This document shows positions 1 through 8,968 of a DNA stretch of 64,000 nucleotides, one piece after another; position 1 is the first letter of the stretch, and each line of letters starts with the position of its first letter. The notes under the pieces were generated by a model that was not told the DNA's origin, made no database searches, and saw only the letters and a list, made by a program, of their open reading frames with translations. Source of the stretch: Acinetobacter rudis (GTDB lineage Bacteria; Pseudomonadota; Gammaproteobacteria; Pseudomonadales; Moraxellaceae); assembly GCF_000829675.1 (NCBI RefSeq), contig NZ_BBRX01000020.1:58070-122069 (forward strand), in the 5' to 3' direction. Made by a program: the position numbers and the translations under genes.

Positions 1-784
1 ATTGATAGTAATTTTCTTGTTTGTTCTTACTATGGTAAAGATGCACAAAATATATAGGTTGTAATAGCTGTTCGAGTTGGGCTTTACTGAGTAGAGCACG
101 AAAACCAGTGGCCATCATCGGAGCCATATAGGGCTCATCAATTAAGATTTGCTCCGTATATTCAATCAACTCTTTGTGTTTAAAGAGTCTGAGCATAAAG
201 TCAAAATCTTCATAACCGTGACCTTTATAGCTTTCATCGAAGCCTTGTATAGCGTGTACAGACTTTAGATCACAAATAATGATGGATGATGGAAAGGCAA
301 GGTGTAAGATCCACTCTCGTTTGAATTGATAATAATATTGTCTAAATACCGATACAGGATGTTTAGAAAGTTGTCGGTTACCTTTAGCACTCAAGTATAA
401 ACACGGATACATACAAATTTGTTTAGGGCTTTGTCTTACTGCCGTTAAGGCTTGCTGTATTTGCTCCACATCTGCAACGATATCGACATCTAAAAAAAGC
501 ACATAAGGTGTTGTGACTTGTGCCAGTGCTATATTACGCAATTTAGACAGTTGATTTTGACTGTTAGGACTAGTGATTATGCTCACACCAGTTAAATGTT
601 GGAGCTTGCTTTTAAGTTTACTGACCCATGCTTCAGGTGTCGCTGCACAGCCGAAGATGATGTGCAATCCTGTAGGTGCTAAGCTCTTTGCTATATCTAT
701 AGCACGTTGAAAAATGTCTTTGCTGCGTCGGCTGAAGTCTAGTGGGACGACAATACTAAGATCGCTGAGTGGGCTACCGATCAA
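1..784 (-). CDS. Glycosyltransferase family 2 protein (3' end beyond window)
   Basis: This gene is read on the minus strand and runs off the left edge; about 261 codons are visible. The translation has a nucleotide-sugar transferase layout: a possible DXD metal site in LFLDVD near residues 97-101, and the acceptor-side motif GFDESYKGHGYEDFDF near 182-197. That motif is typical of the galactosyl/N-acetylgalactosaminyl-transferase C-terminal domain found in capsule glycosyltransferases. I place the start at TTG 784 because the frame is closed by a stop upstream, no ATG is available, and an AGGA lies about 9 nt before it, overlapping the stop codon of the upstream gene. Translational coupling to the 796-1863 gene is therefore likely. 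The role is probably transfer of a sugar in surface-polysaccharide synthesis at the cytoplasmic membrane face. The sugar cannot be named from sequence. Confidence 0.75.
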   Translation of the reverse strand, partial: MIGSPLSDLSIVVPLDFSRRSKDIFQRAIDIAKSLAPTGLHIIFGCAATPEAWVSKLKSKLQHLTGVSIITSPNSQNQLSKLRNIALAQVTTPYVLFLDVDIVADVEQIQQALTAVRQSPKQICMYPCLYLSAKGNRQLSKHPVSVFRQYYYQFKREWILHLAFPSSIIICDLKSVHAIQGFDESYKGHGYEDFDFMLRLFKHKELIEYTEQILIDEPYMAPMMATGFRALLSKAQLEQLLQPIYFVHLYHSKNKQENYYQ

Positions 785-795
785 TCTAAGATATC

Positions 796-1863
796 CTAAA
801 TGTTGAATAAATAATCTTGCTTGGGCAATTCGCTATAAGCATGATCTATTTTACAGCTGATTAACAGATATTTGAGCCAAGATCTTAAGGTGTAGTGTTG
901 AAAAACATGTTCTCGTGCTGCATTTACTTTTTCAATTTGTGCTGGACTATAACCATATTGTAATTGTTCAAATAAAGCGGTGGCTTGTTCACTAGTTTCT
1001 ATAGTTTCACATAGTTCTGGAAATAAATGATCAATTGCATTACTTGGATTACTAATCACCAGTCGATTACAGGCCATAATTTCGATCAAGCGTCTTGAAA
1101 ACATGGTTGGCGAATTGGTGATGGTATTTACATTGATTGATTGTTGATACTCATGATTCAAGCTTGCTGTTTTTCTATAATCGACTGCAGTTTTATAGAC
1201 AAGCTGATCAAGCTTCGGAAACTGATAGTCTTTGTTTGTCTTAGCAAGTTTTGCATGCCGATCGACAATGGTTAAGCCAAAGGGTGCAGCGGCTTCAAAA
1301 CAGAGATCTTGCCACTCACGACGTTCATGATGCATGTGTCGTATATAGCTTCCAATAAAAATACTTGAGCGGGTCTGGATTTGCTCGAATGGTGCTGGAT
1401 AATGAATTTTGGGCTGAAAGGGGAAGGGCAACACCGCAATTTTAGAATGCGGGCAGCGTGCTTGATATTGTCCTATCAGATTCATATCTGTAGTAAAAAT
1501 ATAATCAAATAGCTGAGCAGATTGAATAAATTGCTCAAAATGAAAAGGATCTTCTTTATTCCAAAAGATCGTTGGAATATTACGATTTTTAGCCCAATTG
1601 ACTAATTTTACCAGTTGAAGATTGTTCCGTTCTGGATGCTCCGGATAATTTGCAACTTTGTGTTTCCATTGAGTTTGATTGCCTAGCCAAGTAGATTCGA
1701 CCAAAAGAAAATCATACTTCTTATAAAATAAAGGCAGATTTTTAGGATGGGCAAAATCTAGATTCACATATGGCTCGAGCGCCAGAGTCTTTCTGGTAAA
1801 GTCATCCAATACACATAGTATGTCAAGTGTATATTTTTGCGGAGATGGCGTAAACGGAGGCAT
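796..1863 (-). CDS. Glycosyltransferase, CgeB-like / family 1 C-terminal domain
   Basis: The 355-residue protein has no signal peptide or membrane span, so it is probably cytosolic or peripheral. The C-terminal half (about 185-345) resembles the glycosyl-transferase 1_2 domain of CgeB-like proteins. It includes a segment near 250-285 (NTITNSPTMFSRRLIEIMAC, then a conserved LVISNPSNAIDHLFPE stretch) that binds the nucleotide-sugar donor in this family. The N-terminal part (up to about 130) looks like the companion Rossmann domain. Its stop is 11 nt before the next glycosyltransferase start, so the two form an operon. It faces the kpsS-like gene divergently across about 500 nt. The context suggests capsule or related surface-glycan assembly. 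Donor and acceptor are unknown. Confidence 0.7.
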   Translation of the reverse strand: MPPFTPSPQKYTLDILCVLDDFTRKTLALEPYVNLDFAHPKNLPLFYKKYDFLLVESTWLGNQTQWKHKVANYPEHPERNNLQLVKLVNWAKNRNIPTIFWNKEDPFHFEQFIQSAQLFDYIFTTDMNLIGQYQARCPHSKIAVLPFPFQPKIHYPAPFEQIQTRSSIFIGSYIRHMHHERREWQDLCFEAAAPFGLTIVDRHAKLAKTNKDYQFPKLDQLVYKTAVDYRKTASLNHEYQQSINVNTITNSPTMFSRRLIEIMACNRLVISNPSNAIDHLFPELCETIETSEQATALFEQLQYGYSPAQIEKVNAAREHVFQHYTLRSWLKYLLISCKIDHAYSELPKQDYLFNI

Positions 1864-2366
1864 AGACGTTGCTTGGCTTTCTCAAAAGTAAACTAAGATT
1901 AGTTTTATGTTAATTGCGTCAAATATTGAACCGTAAAGCACGTATGCTACGCTTTTCACAGGTAAAAAACCAGTACGAAATGAAAGCAGGTATCGGTTCT
2001 TCAATTAAATAAAAAATACACATTGAAAAATGTGAGTTTTTTTTAGGGATAATTTTATCTAGATTCTTGGTCTTAGCGATTGAGCCATATAGTTTAGACA
2101 TAAATTGCAACAGCATGTGTTCAATCTTTGACATATATTCATCTAACTTAAATGTCTATGTGCTTGTCAGTTTTTATTTTACTTATTTAATATCCAACCT
2201 ATAATGTGTCCGCTATAGTAACTATACAGATAGTAGTGAGATCGACAAATTTGGATTGTTGGTTATTTTAAGTGGATTATTTTTCCATAACGGTGATTTT
2301 TTTAAACATTCTTTTGACATATTTATTCAAGTCCAGAAGTTTTGAAAATTTCAATTTAGGTATTTC
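1864..2366. other. Divergent intergenic region, no convincing gene
   Basis: About 500 AT-rich bases separate the two glycosyltransferase genes (minus) from the kpsS-like gene (plus). The region must carry promoters for both directions. I see no RNA gene, terminator hairpin or repeat in it. One 71-codon minus-strand frame at 1919-2134 lacks a ribosome site and a recognisable composition, and is not called. Confidence 0.5.
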
Positions 2367-3608
2367 ATGACACAACATATCAGTGAACTACTGAGTGCTC
2401 GACGGGTCTTGTTATTACAAGGTCCGATGGGGAGTTTCTTTAGTCTTTTAGCCAAGTGGCTTGAAGGGCATCAGATTGATGTGTTAAAAATAAATTTTAA
2501 CGGCGGTGATCGTTTTTTTTATCCCAATAAGTCTGGTGTTTTTGACTACACAGGTGGGCTAGAAGATTTTGCAACTTGGTTAAAAAAATTTTTAGAACAA
2601 CAAAATATTGAAGCTATCGTATGCTTTGGTGATTGTCGTAAATATCACCGTATTGCCAAGCAAATTACTGAGCAAAGCTCAATCCAATTTTTTGCCTTTG
2701 AAGAAGGTTATATCCGCCCAGACTATATTACTTTTGAAAAGGGTGGGGTAAATTCCTTTTCGAGCTTTTCTCAGCAACAATATCCGCAGACTGAAAAGCA
2801 GCCATGTATACCCGTACATAATCAGTATGGAAAAATGGTGTGCAGCGCAATTTTATATTATCTTTTTGGTGCATTATCTCGGGCACATTATCCCCTATAT
2901 CAACATCACCGTGGTTTGAGTACCCGACAAGAATTAGCTTATAGTCTGGTGTCGATATGGCGTCGACAAAAAAATGCACTAGTGGAACCACGACGCTTTA
3001 AGCGGTTTATTCAAGATTATGACAAACAGTATTATATATTCGCCTTACAGGTTCATAATGATTCACAGATACGTGTTCATAGTGATCTTGGCTGCATGGA
3101 AAAATATATAGAACAGGTTGTAGAAAATTTTAGTCAGTATGCAGACCCACAGCAGCATTTAGTCTTTAAACACCACCCAATGGATCGTGGTTATCGTCAT
3201 TATGGTGCTTTATTACAGGAACTCGCTCAGCGTTTTGCTGTAACTGGACGTATTCATTATTTTTGTGATATTCATCTGCCAACGTTATTGAAACATAGCT
3301 TAGGTATGGTAACAGTAAATAGTACAACTGTGATTCAGGCGTTGTACCATAAAATTCCAGTTAAAGTACTCGGTAACGCACTTTATAATTTACCTCGTTT
3401 GACCAATCAACATCGCTTGGACCAATTCTGGAAAACTCCGGGTGTCGTTGATCACGAGTATTTCTTGCAATTCCGCCATAACCTTATTGCGTATTCACAG
3501 TTAAATGGCTCATTTTATGGCATGTCACCTTGGATGAAATCTGAATATCCGAAAATCACCACATCTGCGATGAAGTACAAAAACAATCCGAATAAGCTAA
3601 AGGTCTAA
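2367..3608 (+). CDS. kpsS: Capsular polysaccharide export / Kdo-transferase family protein KpsS-like
   Basis: The 413-residue protein matches the KpsS/LipB capsule family (beta-Kdo transferases that start the poly-Kdo linker on a phospholipid and are needed for export). Recognisable blocks are LLLQGPMGSFFSLLAKWL near 15-32, a glycine-rich NFNGGD, FEEGYIRPDYIT at 111-122, KHHPMDRGYRHYG near 268-281 and VNSTTVIQALYHKIPVKVLG near 317-336. These are the donor-site blocks of the fold. No signal peptide is visible, which fits a cytoplasmic enzyme at the inner membrane. ATG 2367 is preceded by a TTAGG-like ribosome site. The gene is convergent with the PAS-LuxR regulator, with only 2 nt between stops. 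Together with the two glycosyltransferases it implies an ABC-type (group 2/3) capsule locus extending left of the window. KpsC, KpsM and KpsT are not in view. Confidence 0.85.
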   Translation: MTQHISELLSARRVLLLQGPMGSFFSLLAKWLEGHQIDVLKINFNGGDRFFYPNKSGVFDYTGGLEDFATWLKKFLEQQNIEAIVCFGDCRKYHRIAKQITEQSSIQFFAFEEGYIRPDYITFEKGGVNSFSSFSQQQYPQTEKQPCIPVHNQYGKMVCSAILYYLFGALSRAHYPLYQHHRGLSTRQELAYSLVSIWRRQKNALVEPRRFKRFIQDYDKQYYIFALQVHNDSQIRVHSDLGCMEKYIEQVVENFSQYADPQQHLVFKHHPMDRGYRHYGALLQELAQRFAVTGRIHYFCDIHLPTLLKHSLGMVTVNSTTVIQALYHKIPVKVLGNALYNLPRLTNQHRLDQFWKTPGVVDHEYFLQFRHNLIAYSQLNGSFYGMSPWMKSEYPKITTSAMKYKNNPNKLKV

Positions 3609-3610
3609 CC

Positions 3611-4246
3611 TTATATAGAGGCAAGTTTGGGTGTAATAGAGGTGATGATTTTAGAACTCAGTTGGTTCTTATTTCGTACCCCAAGTTTTTTCATTAAGTT
3701 TGCTTTATGTACTTCAACGGTTCGATGTGACAAGCCGAGTAATTTAGCAATCTCCTTACAGGTCAATCCATTTACGATGTACTGGGTGATTTCAGTTTCA
3801 CGCTTACTCAGCTGTAATTTAGGCATGAGTTGGTCTTTACGTTCAAAGTGCCAAACAGCTAGGCGAAAAGGATCTTCTGGCGTGAGCGTATGTCCATGCG
3901 TCTGAGTCCAGAAAAGCTGTCCGTTATGGTGCTGCATAAAACGCTGGTCTGAGTAGCCAAGACCACGCTGTTCTAATAAACCTTGTAGGGCATCATGGCC
4001 AATTTTTTCAAAGTCTTCCTGACTGGGAAAGAGTTTGGCAATCGACTGTTCTAATAACTCTTGTTTACTGTAGCCAAATAATTGTGCAAAGGCTTGGTTC
4101 ATCGCCATCATGCGTCGTTGGCTGAGTACCACGATTGCTGCTGGCGCATGTTCAAAAGCCAGCTGTTGATAATCCATATCCAGTGTTCCTGCTGAAATTT
4201 GTCCTTTTATTGAATATAACTGAACTTTACTGTAAATGTCATCCAT
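3611..4246 (-). CDS. PAS-domain LuxR-type transcriptional regulator
   Basis: This 211-residue regulator has a PAS sensor domain at about 28-135 (EHAPAAIVVLSQRRMMAMNQ, then FGYSKQELL) and a LuxR/GerE helix-turn-helix at about 146-198 (LSKRETEITQYIVNGLTCKE through GLSHRTVEVHKANLMKKLGV). No receiver domain is present, so it probably senses a ligand, redox state or partner directly through PAS. An internal ATG at codon 24 is an alternative start and would still keep the whole PAS domain. It is transcribed divergently from the DUF4198 gene, whose promoter lies in the 4247-4368 gap, making that gene its most obvious target. Signal and target are not established. Confidence 0.8.
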   Translation of the reverse strand: MDDIYSKVQLYSIKGQISAGTLDMDYQQLAFEHAPAAIVVLSQRRMMAMNQAFAQLFGYSKQELLEQSIAKLFPSQEDFEKIGHDALQGLLEQRGLGYSDQRFMQHHNGQLFWTQTHGHTLTPEDPFRLAVWHFERKDQLMPKLQLSKRETEITQYIVNGLTCKEIAKLLGLSHRTVEVHKANLMKKLGVRNKNQLSSKIITSITPKLASI

Positions 4247-4338
4247 GTTGCATGCTAAAGCAGGTGATCTAATAAGAAGTCGAAAAAAAACAACATGATA
4301 TTTGTGATGTTAGGGCTAGACCCAGTTAGATTTTTGAT

Positions 4339-4353
4339 TGATAATCATTTTCA
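4339..4353 (+). promoter_or_regulatory. Fur-like box upstream of the DUF4198 gene
   Basis: TGATAATCATTTTCA matches the 7-1-7 Fur consensus TGATAATnATTATCA at all but one informative position. It lies only 15 nt before the ATG at 4369, so a repressor here would cover the promoter itself. Iron regulation is inferred from the motif. Confidence 0.7.
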
Positions 4354-4368
4354 TTTAATCTAGATTGT

Positions 4369-5187
4369 ATGAATATGAAACAGTATCTTGCCTCATTTGC
4401 ACTGCTTGCGCTTTGCACACAAAGCTTTGCTCATTCGCCGTATGTTGCACCGAATAGTTATTGGGTTCAAGGCGAACAAACTGCGATTTTATCAGCCTTT
4501 GCCGAAGAACCATTTGATGCAGAATTTGCAATTTCAGGGTTTGATTTTAGTGTATTAACCCCTAAAGGTCAGCCACAAAAGTTAAGCTTAACGGATGCAA
4601 AAGCCTTGAGTGTTGCAACGGTTGAAACCACAGTGGATGGGACTTATCAAGTCTTAGGACAGCGTAAGAGTGAACTTAAGTATGCACAGGTTGGTAAACG
4701 CTGGCTGAGAGTGATGGATATCAAGTCAACAGACTTACCCGCGCTCGAACAGCGTAGTTTTGTTTTACCAAGTGAAATTACTGCGAAAAATAAACAGCAG
4801 AATGTAGAACGAATCGAAGAAGTCACTAGTTTCTTCTCCAAAAATAAAACCAGCCCTGTACACGTCTCAACAGATCCAACGCATTTAGTGTTGAACTACG
4901 CTACACACCCAAATCAACTCTCTACAAAGACCCCATTAACTCTGAATATGAGTTTAAATTCTAAGCCCGTACAAGGTTTAGCTGTGCAAGTAGACAAACA
5001 GTTTACTCAAGTTGGACAACAACCAGCACCAATCAAACTACAGAGTGATGCCAAAGGTGATGTTAAAGTCATTTTTCCAGCAGCTGGGCAGTATTTGATT
5101 ACAGTCACCACACCTGAGCAACAAGATCAGCAGAAACTCGCACCACGAAGCTATCGTAGTATCGTGACTGTATCGGTCAACGATTAA
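4369..5187 (+). CDS. DUF4198 family periplasmic protein
   Basis: The 272-residue protein begins with a clear signal peptide (KQYLASFALLALC, predicted cleavage after QSFA) and continues HSPYVAPNSYW, the typical mature start of DUF4198 proteins. These are secreted beta-rich domains often found with metal-uptake genes; their biochemistry is not settled. A near-perfect Fur box sits just upstream, pointing to induction under iron limitation and a role in metal acquisition or handling. The start is ATG 4369, with ATG 4375 as an alternative. Neither has a strong Shine-Dalgarno, and the closeness of the Fur box suggests a very short leader. It is divergent from the PAS-LuxR regulator. Confidence 0.75.
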   Translation: MNMKQYLASFALLALCTQSFAHSPYVAPNSYWVQGEQTAILSAFAEEPFDAEFAISGFDFSVLTPKGQPQKLSLTDAKALSVATVETTVDGTYQVLGQRKSELKYAQVGKRWLRVMDIKSTDLPALEQRSFVLPSEITAKNKQQNVERIEEVTSFFSKNKTSPVHVSTDPTHLVLNYATHPNQLSTKTPLTLNMSLNSKPVQGLAVQVDKQFTQVGQQPAPIKLQSDAKGDVKVIFPAAGQYLITVTTPEQQDQQKLAPRSYRSIVTVSVND

Positions 5188-5223
5188 TCGTAGGTCGAGA
5201 AATCTCTCTTGTAAGTGGTACTT

Positions 5224-5243
5224 TTCACCTGTATCCAGGTGAA
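5224..5243. repeat. Short perfect hairpin after the DUF4198 gene
   Basis: TTCACCTG and CAGGTGAA form an 8-bp perfect stem with a 4-nt loop, 36 nt past the DUF4198 stop. No T-run follows, so intrinsic termination is uncertain. Confidence 0.4.
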
Positions 5244-5378
5244 CTGATAAGCTCTAATCCTCTGAGTCATCCAATGAATGTGACTGAAATATTTTCAAAT
5301 ACATACAGATGAATTATGAGGAGCTTTGCTCTTTGTAACAGATGAGGGCTATAGCCAGTACAAGAGAGGATGATTTCA

Positions 5379-5408
5379 CTCTAGCCACATTCAACTATGG
5401 CTAGAGTT
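5379..5408. repeat. Inverted repeat at the 3' end of tmm
   Basis: ACTCTAGCCA and TGGCTAGAGT are perfect 10-bp arms around a 10-nt loop, 12 nt beyond the tmm stop. It may act as an mRNA 3'-end hairpin. It lacks a T-run on the minus strand. Confidence 0.4.
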
Positions 5409-5420
5409 CACTTTAAAAAG

Positions 5421-6788
5421 TTAGCTAAAAGAAGCTTCTTTCTTCACGGTTTTTTTCGCTAAATACGCTTTTAATGAGTCATCATAAGCTTTAAGCCAAC
5501 GTGTATGGTGTTTAGCTGCCATGGTGCCAGTCATGACTGAACGATAGGTCTTGTCACGAAAAGTCATGATGTCATCAAATTTGTGTTGATGCCATGTTAA
5601 GAAAATTTGATTGACCTGCTCAATGTCAAACGTTGGATAGTCCGTCTGCTGAATCAAACGCTCAACATATTGTCCTTGGAACTCAATCAATTCAGCAACA
5701 TCATCGAGTTGTTGTTCTTGTTCATGGAGCTGTTGACCCTCTTGTTGCATTTGTTCAACGGCAGGTAGCTCGATACGTCCAAGAATCACATCACGCACAT
5801 ACCATGCCTGTGCATCAAACATATTGAAGGTATACCACTGGTCTTGCATACCGAGATAAAACAATTGGTGGTTATTTTCCCACACGACACCTTCATAAAG
5901 ATTAAGCGGATATAAGCAGTTGTGTGTTTTTAAGCGTAATTGATCTTGCATAAATGGGAAGTGATGCAAATACCCAGTACATAAAATAATGGCATCGACT
6001 TTGGCTGAGCTACCATCTTCAAAATAAGCAGTGTCATGATCAACATATTTTAGACATGGACGTTCAGACCAGTTATCAGGCCATTTAAAACCCATCGGTT
6101 TAGAGCGGTAACAGCTGATAATTTCTTTCGCACCGTATTTATAACACTGTGAACCAATATCTTCAGCTGAGTAACTACTGCCCACGATGAGTAAGGTTTG
6201 ATCTTGGAACTCTACTGCATCACGAAAATCATGTGCGTGAATGAGACGACCTGTGAAGTGTTCAAAGCCTGGATATTCTGGGACACGGGGTGTGGAAAAA
6301 TGTCCAGAGGCCACGATCACATAGTCAAAAGCTTCATCATAGATTTGGTTGTGTTGGTAATCTTGTACAGTGACGTTAAATTGTTTGCTGTCTTCATCAA
6401 AAGTGACATAGCGTACAGCATGTTGAAAACGAACATATTGGCGTACATCGGCTTTTTCAACGCGACCTTTGATATAGTCCCAAAGCACTTCACGCGGAGG
6501 GTAAGAGGGGATCGCGCGACCAAAATGTTCATCAAAAGAATAATCTGCAAATTCTAATGCCTCTTTGGGGCCATTACTCCACAAATAACGGTACATACTG
6601 CCATGTACAGGTTCTCCATTTTGATCGACTCCAGTGCGCCAGGTGTAATTCCATAAACCTCCCCAGTCTTGTTGTTTTTCAAAGCAGACAATTTCAGGAA
6701 TATCTATATTTTGTTCTTTAAGTGCCTGAAATGCTCTGAGTTGTGCTAAACCACTCGGGCCTGCTCCAATAATTGCAATACGTTTCAT
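5421..6788 (-). CDS. tmm: Trimethylamine monooxygenase (flavin-containing monooxygenase)
   Basis: This 455-residue flavin-containing monooxygenase matches bacterial Tmm along its whole length. Tmm oxidises trimethylamine to its N-oxide with FAD, NADPH and O2, and can also oxidise dimethyl sulfide to DMSO. Visible motifs are the FAD site GAGPSG (8-13), the FMO fingerprint [11 protein letters not shown] (178-188), the NADPH site [11 protein letters not shown] (202-212) and CTGY (270-273). I chose ATG 6788 because GGAG lies 8 nt upstream and the FAD motif follows at once. A 24-codon in-frame extension from 6860 has no family support. The protein is cytosolic. It is divergent from an MHS-type transporter across about 730 nt, which could import a related substrate. 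No TMAO demethylase is in view. Confidence 0.85.
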   Translation of the reverse strand: MKRIAIIGAGPSGLAQLRAFQALKEQNIDIPEIVCFEKQQDWGGLWNYTWRTGVDQNGEPVHGSMYRYLWSNGPKEALEFADYSFDEHFGRAIPSYPPREVLWDYIKGRVEKADVRQYVRFQHAVRYVTFDEDSKQFNVTVQDYQHNQIYDEAFDYVIVASGHFSTPRVPEYPGFEHFTGRLIHAHDFRDAVEFQDQTLLIVGSSYSAEDIGSQCYKYGAKEIISCYRSKPMGFKWPDNWSERPCLKYVDHDTAYFEDGSSAKVDAIILCTGYLHHFPFMQDQLRLKTHNCLYPLNLYEGVVWENNHQLFYLGMQDQWYTFNMFDAQAWYVRDVILGRIELPAVEQMQQEGQQLHEQEQQLDDVAELIEFQGQYVERLIQQTDYPTFDIEQVNQIFLTWHQHKFDDIMTFRDKTYRSVMTGTMAAKHHTRWLKAYDDSLKAYLAKKTVKKEASFS

Positions 6789-7520
6789 TAAATTCTCCGA
6801 AGGCATAACAATATCAATGTGAATATCTAGGCTCCAAGCTGCATTATTCAGGCACTTCACAGGGCTATTGTTACTGGGTTCATCGTAAAAAATAAAAATG
6901 ATACTAGCGGTTTTTTTAAATAGTGTCAGGTTTATTTTTAAAATGAATTAATTTTTTTAAAAATATCATACCTATTTTAATGCATCATATTTTGTGATTA
7001 TGTGCTGAATTAATTGTTAAAACTAAACAAATGGATATTTTTTAATATTGTATATAAATCAATACAATGTGAGTTAATTTTGCATAATTTTTTGAGTCGA
7101 ATTAATGGTTTTGTTTTTGAGAATTAATCGGTATGTTTGAGTACTTAATATGTGTTGAATTGTTGTAATGTAACAAAAAATTATATTGTAATTTTGCCTG
7201 TGTTTTTCCTTAATATCTTTTATTTATGCATAATTATTGAGGTGAAATTATCATGTGTTGATTAACTTTAAATTACTTAAAAATGGTTGTGTTTATAGTG
7301 TTTGTTTTCATGATTTAATGTTTCAAATTACTTAAGTAATTAGGATGATTGACTTGAGCTAATGTCTGCTTCAAATTAAAAAATATAAGCTAAATTCATT
7401 TTAAAATATTGCTTAATATTTAAAGCCTTAGAGGCCAATGCAAAGTCTAGTCACAGCAGAATGACAGATTTAACCGAAGGATTCATATCGGACACAATAA
7501 TTTTAAGGAAAGGGAGCAAT
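6789..7520. other. Long AT-rich divergent intergenic region between tmm and the MHS transporter
   Basis: About 730 nt of strongly AT-rich DNA separate tmm from the transporter. It must hold both promoters and probably the binding sites of an unlinked regulator, since no regulator gene is adjacent. I found no RNA gene, no clear sigma-54 promoter and no strong inverted repeat. The only in-frame extension is a weak upstream reading of the transporter from 7461, which lacks a ribosome site. Confidence 0.5.
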
Positions 7521-8831
7521 ATGACTTTAGACCGTAATGTTCATGCGCAACAAAAAAAATCGTCACATCGGTTAGCTGGTATTTCCAGTATGGTCGGGAC
7601 AACCATCGAATGGTATGACTTCTTTATTTATGGTGCTGCGGCAGCGCTTATTTTTAATAAATTGTTTTTTCCTCAATTAGATCCACTCAGTGGTGTATTT
7701 GCAGCCTTTGCGACCTATGCGGTTGGCTTTATTGGTCGACCTTTGGGGGGCATCGTATTTGGCCATTTTGGTGATAAAATTGGCCGTAAATCGATGTTAT
7801 TACTAACATTATTTCTTATGGGTGTACCAACGGTACTGATTGGCTTACTCCCAACATATGAGAGTATTGGTTATTGGGCGGCCGCATGTTTGGTGATTTT
7901 ACGCTTTGTTCAAGGCATGGCCATGGGGGGAGAGTGGGGTGGCGCGGTACTCATGGCTGTTGAACATGCACCTGAAGGTGGCAAAGGTTTTTGGGGGAGT
8001 CTGCCGCAAGCAAGTGCCGGTGGTGGCTTAATGCTCGCCTCAGTTGCGTTATGGTTTGTGTCGTTGTTACCTGAGCAAGAGTTACTGAGCTGGGGATGGC
8101 GTATACCTTTCCTTGCCAGTGTTCTACTGTTATTTGTGGGATGGTATATACGGGTGAAAGTACCTGAATCCCCTGATTTTGAAAAGGTAAAAGAACAAGC
8201 AGAAGAAATTAAAGTCCCTGCAGTTCAAGTCTTTAAAAATCATTCTAAGCCCTTGATCACGATTATTATTGCCCGAGCAGCAGAAAATGCATGGTTTTAT
8301 ATTGCATCCACTTTTGCGCTTGCCTATACCACGACTCAATTGGGAATTGCGCGGCAAGAAATTTTATTTGCCACTGTATGTGGTGCAGGACTGATTTTAT
8401 TTACCACACCATTATGTGGACATTTATCCGATAAAGTCGGTCAGCGAAATATGTTTATGTTTGGACTTGCAGTTTTGGCTTTATACAGTTTCCCATTTTT
8501 TAGCATGCTCAATACACAAGATCCATTTTGGATCTGGACTGCCATCGTACTGGCATTAGGCGTGGTTTTCCCAATTATGTATGCGCCGCAGTCACAGCTA
8601 TTTGCTCGTCAGTTCCCTGCAGAAATCCGCTACAGTGGGATTTCGATCTCAGTACAGCTTGCGGGTGTTTTAGGCGGTGGGATCGCGCCGTTGATTGCAA
8701 CCAAGTTATTAAGTGTCGGACAAGGGAGTCCACATCTAATTTCGATTTATATTTTATCAATGGCCTTACTTGCCATAGTCTGTAGCTCATTTATGCCTAA
8801 AGATGAGCTCAAGAAAACTCAGTCAGACTAA
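7521..8831 (+). CDS. MFS transporter, metabolite:H+ symporter (MHS) family
   Basis: The 436-residue protein has the usual twelve hydrophobic segments. Family hallmarks are TTIEWYDFFIYG in helix 1, GRPLGGIVFGHFGDKIGRKS in the helix 2-3 loop, and RFVQGMAMGGEWGGAVLM in helix 5. MHS members take up organic acids, betaines and shikimate-like compounds by proton symport. The start is ATG 7521, preceded by a strong AAGGAAAGGGAG ribosome site; a longer frame from 7461 is unlikely. Being divergent from tmm, it may import an amine, betaine or related osmolyte, but the substrate is inference. A bidirectional terminator at 8878-8909 ends the unit. Confidence 0.8.
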   Translation: MTLDRNVHAQQKKSSHRLAGISSMVGTTIEWYDFFIYGAAAALIFNKLFFPQLDPLSGVFAAFATYAVGFIGRPLGGIVFGHFGDKIGRKSMLLLTLFLMGVPTVLIGLLPTYESIGYWAAACLVILRFVQGMAMGGEWGGAVLMAVEHAPEGGKGFWGSLPQASAGGGLMLASVALWFVSLLPEQELLSWGWRIPFLASVLLLFVGWYIRVKVPESPDFEKVKEQAEEIKVPAVQVFKNHSKPLITIIIARAAENAWFYIASTFALAYTTTQLGIARQEILFATVCGAGLILFTTPLCGHLSDKVGQRNMFMFGLAVLALYSFPFFSMLNTQDPFWIWTAIVLALGVVFPIMYAPQSQLFARQFPAEIRYSGISISVQLAGVLGGGIAPLIATKLLSVGQGSPHLISIYILSMALLAIVCSSFMPKDELKKTQSD

Positions 8832-8877
8832 GGGTAAACACAGTTGAAAAGAAGTTAAATGTTTTAACTTATTAATC

Positions 8878-8909
8878 AAAAGACTCGGATTTTATAATCC
8901 GAGTCTTTT
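8878..8909. terminator. Bidirectional intrinsic terminator
   Basis: A 14-bp perfect stem (AAAAGACTCGGATT and its complement) with loop TTAT ends in TTTT. The A-run on the other arm serves the minus strand, so it can close both the MHS transporter and the convergent SIP gene. Confidence 0.85.
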
Positions 8910-8968
8910 GTTGTTTCACCCATGTGAACTTCAGATAAAATTACCGTCTTATCATTTGACTATGTCAA

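Noticed and set aside
1919..2134. 71-codon minus-strand open frame between the glycosyltransferase and kpsS genes
   Set aside because: No ribosome site, no recognisable domain or signal, and AT-rich filler composition in a region that must hold promoters.
6198..6557. 119-codon plus-strand frame and its minus-strand neighbours inside tmm
   Set aside because: They overlap a full-length, well-matched enzyme gene on the other strand or in another frame. They are shadows of its codon pattern.
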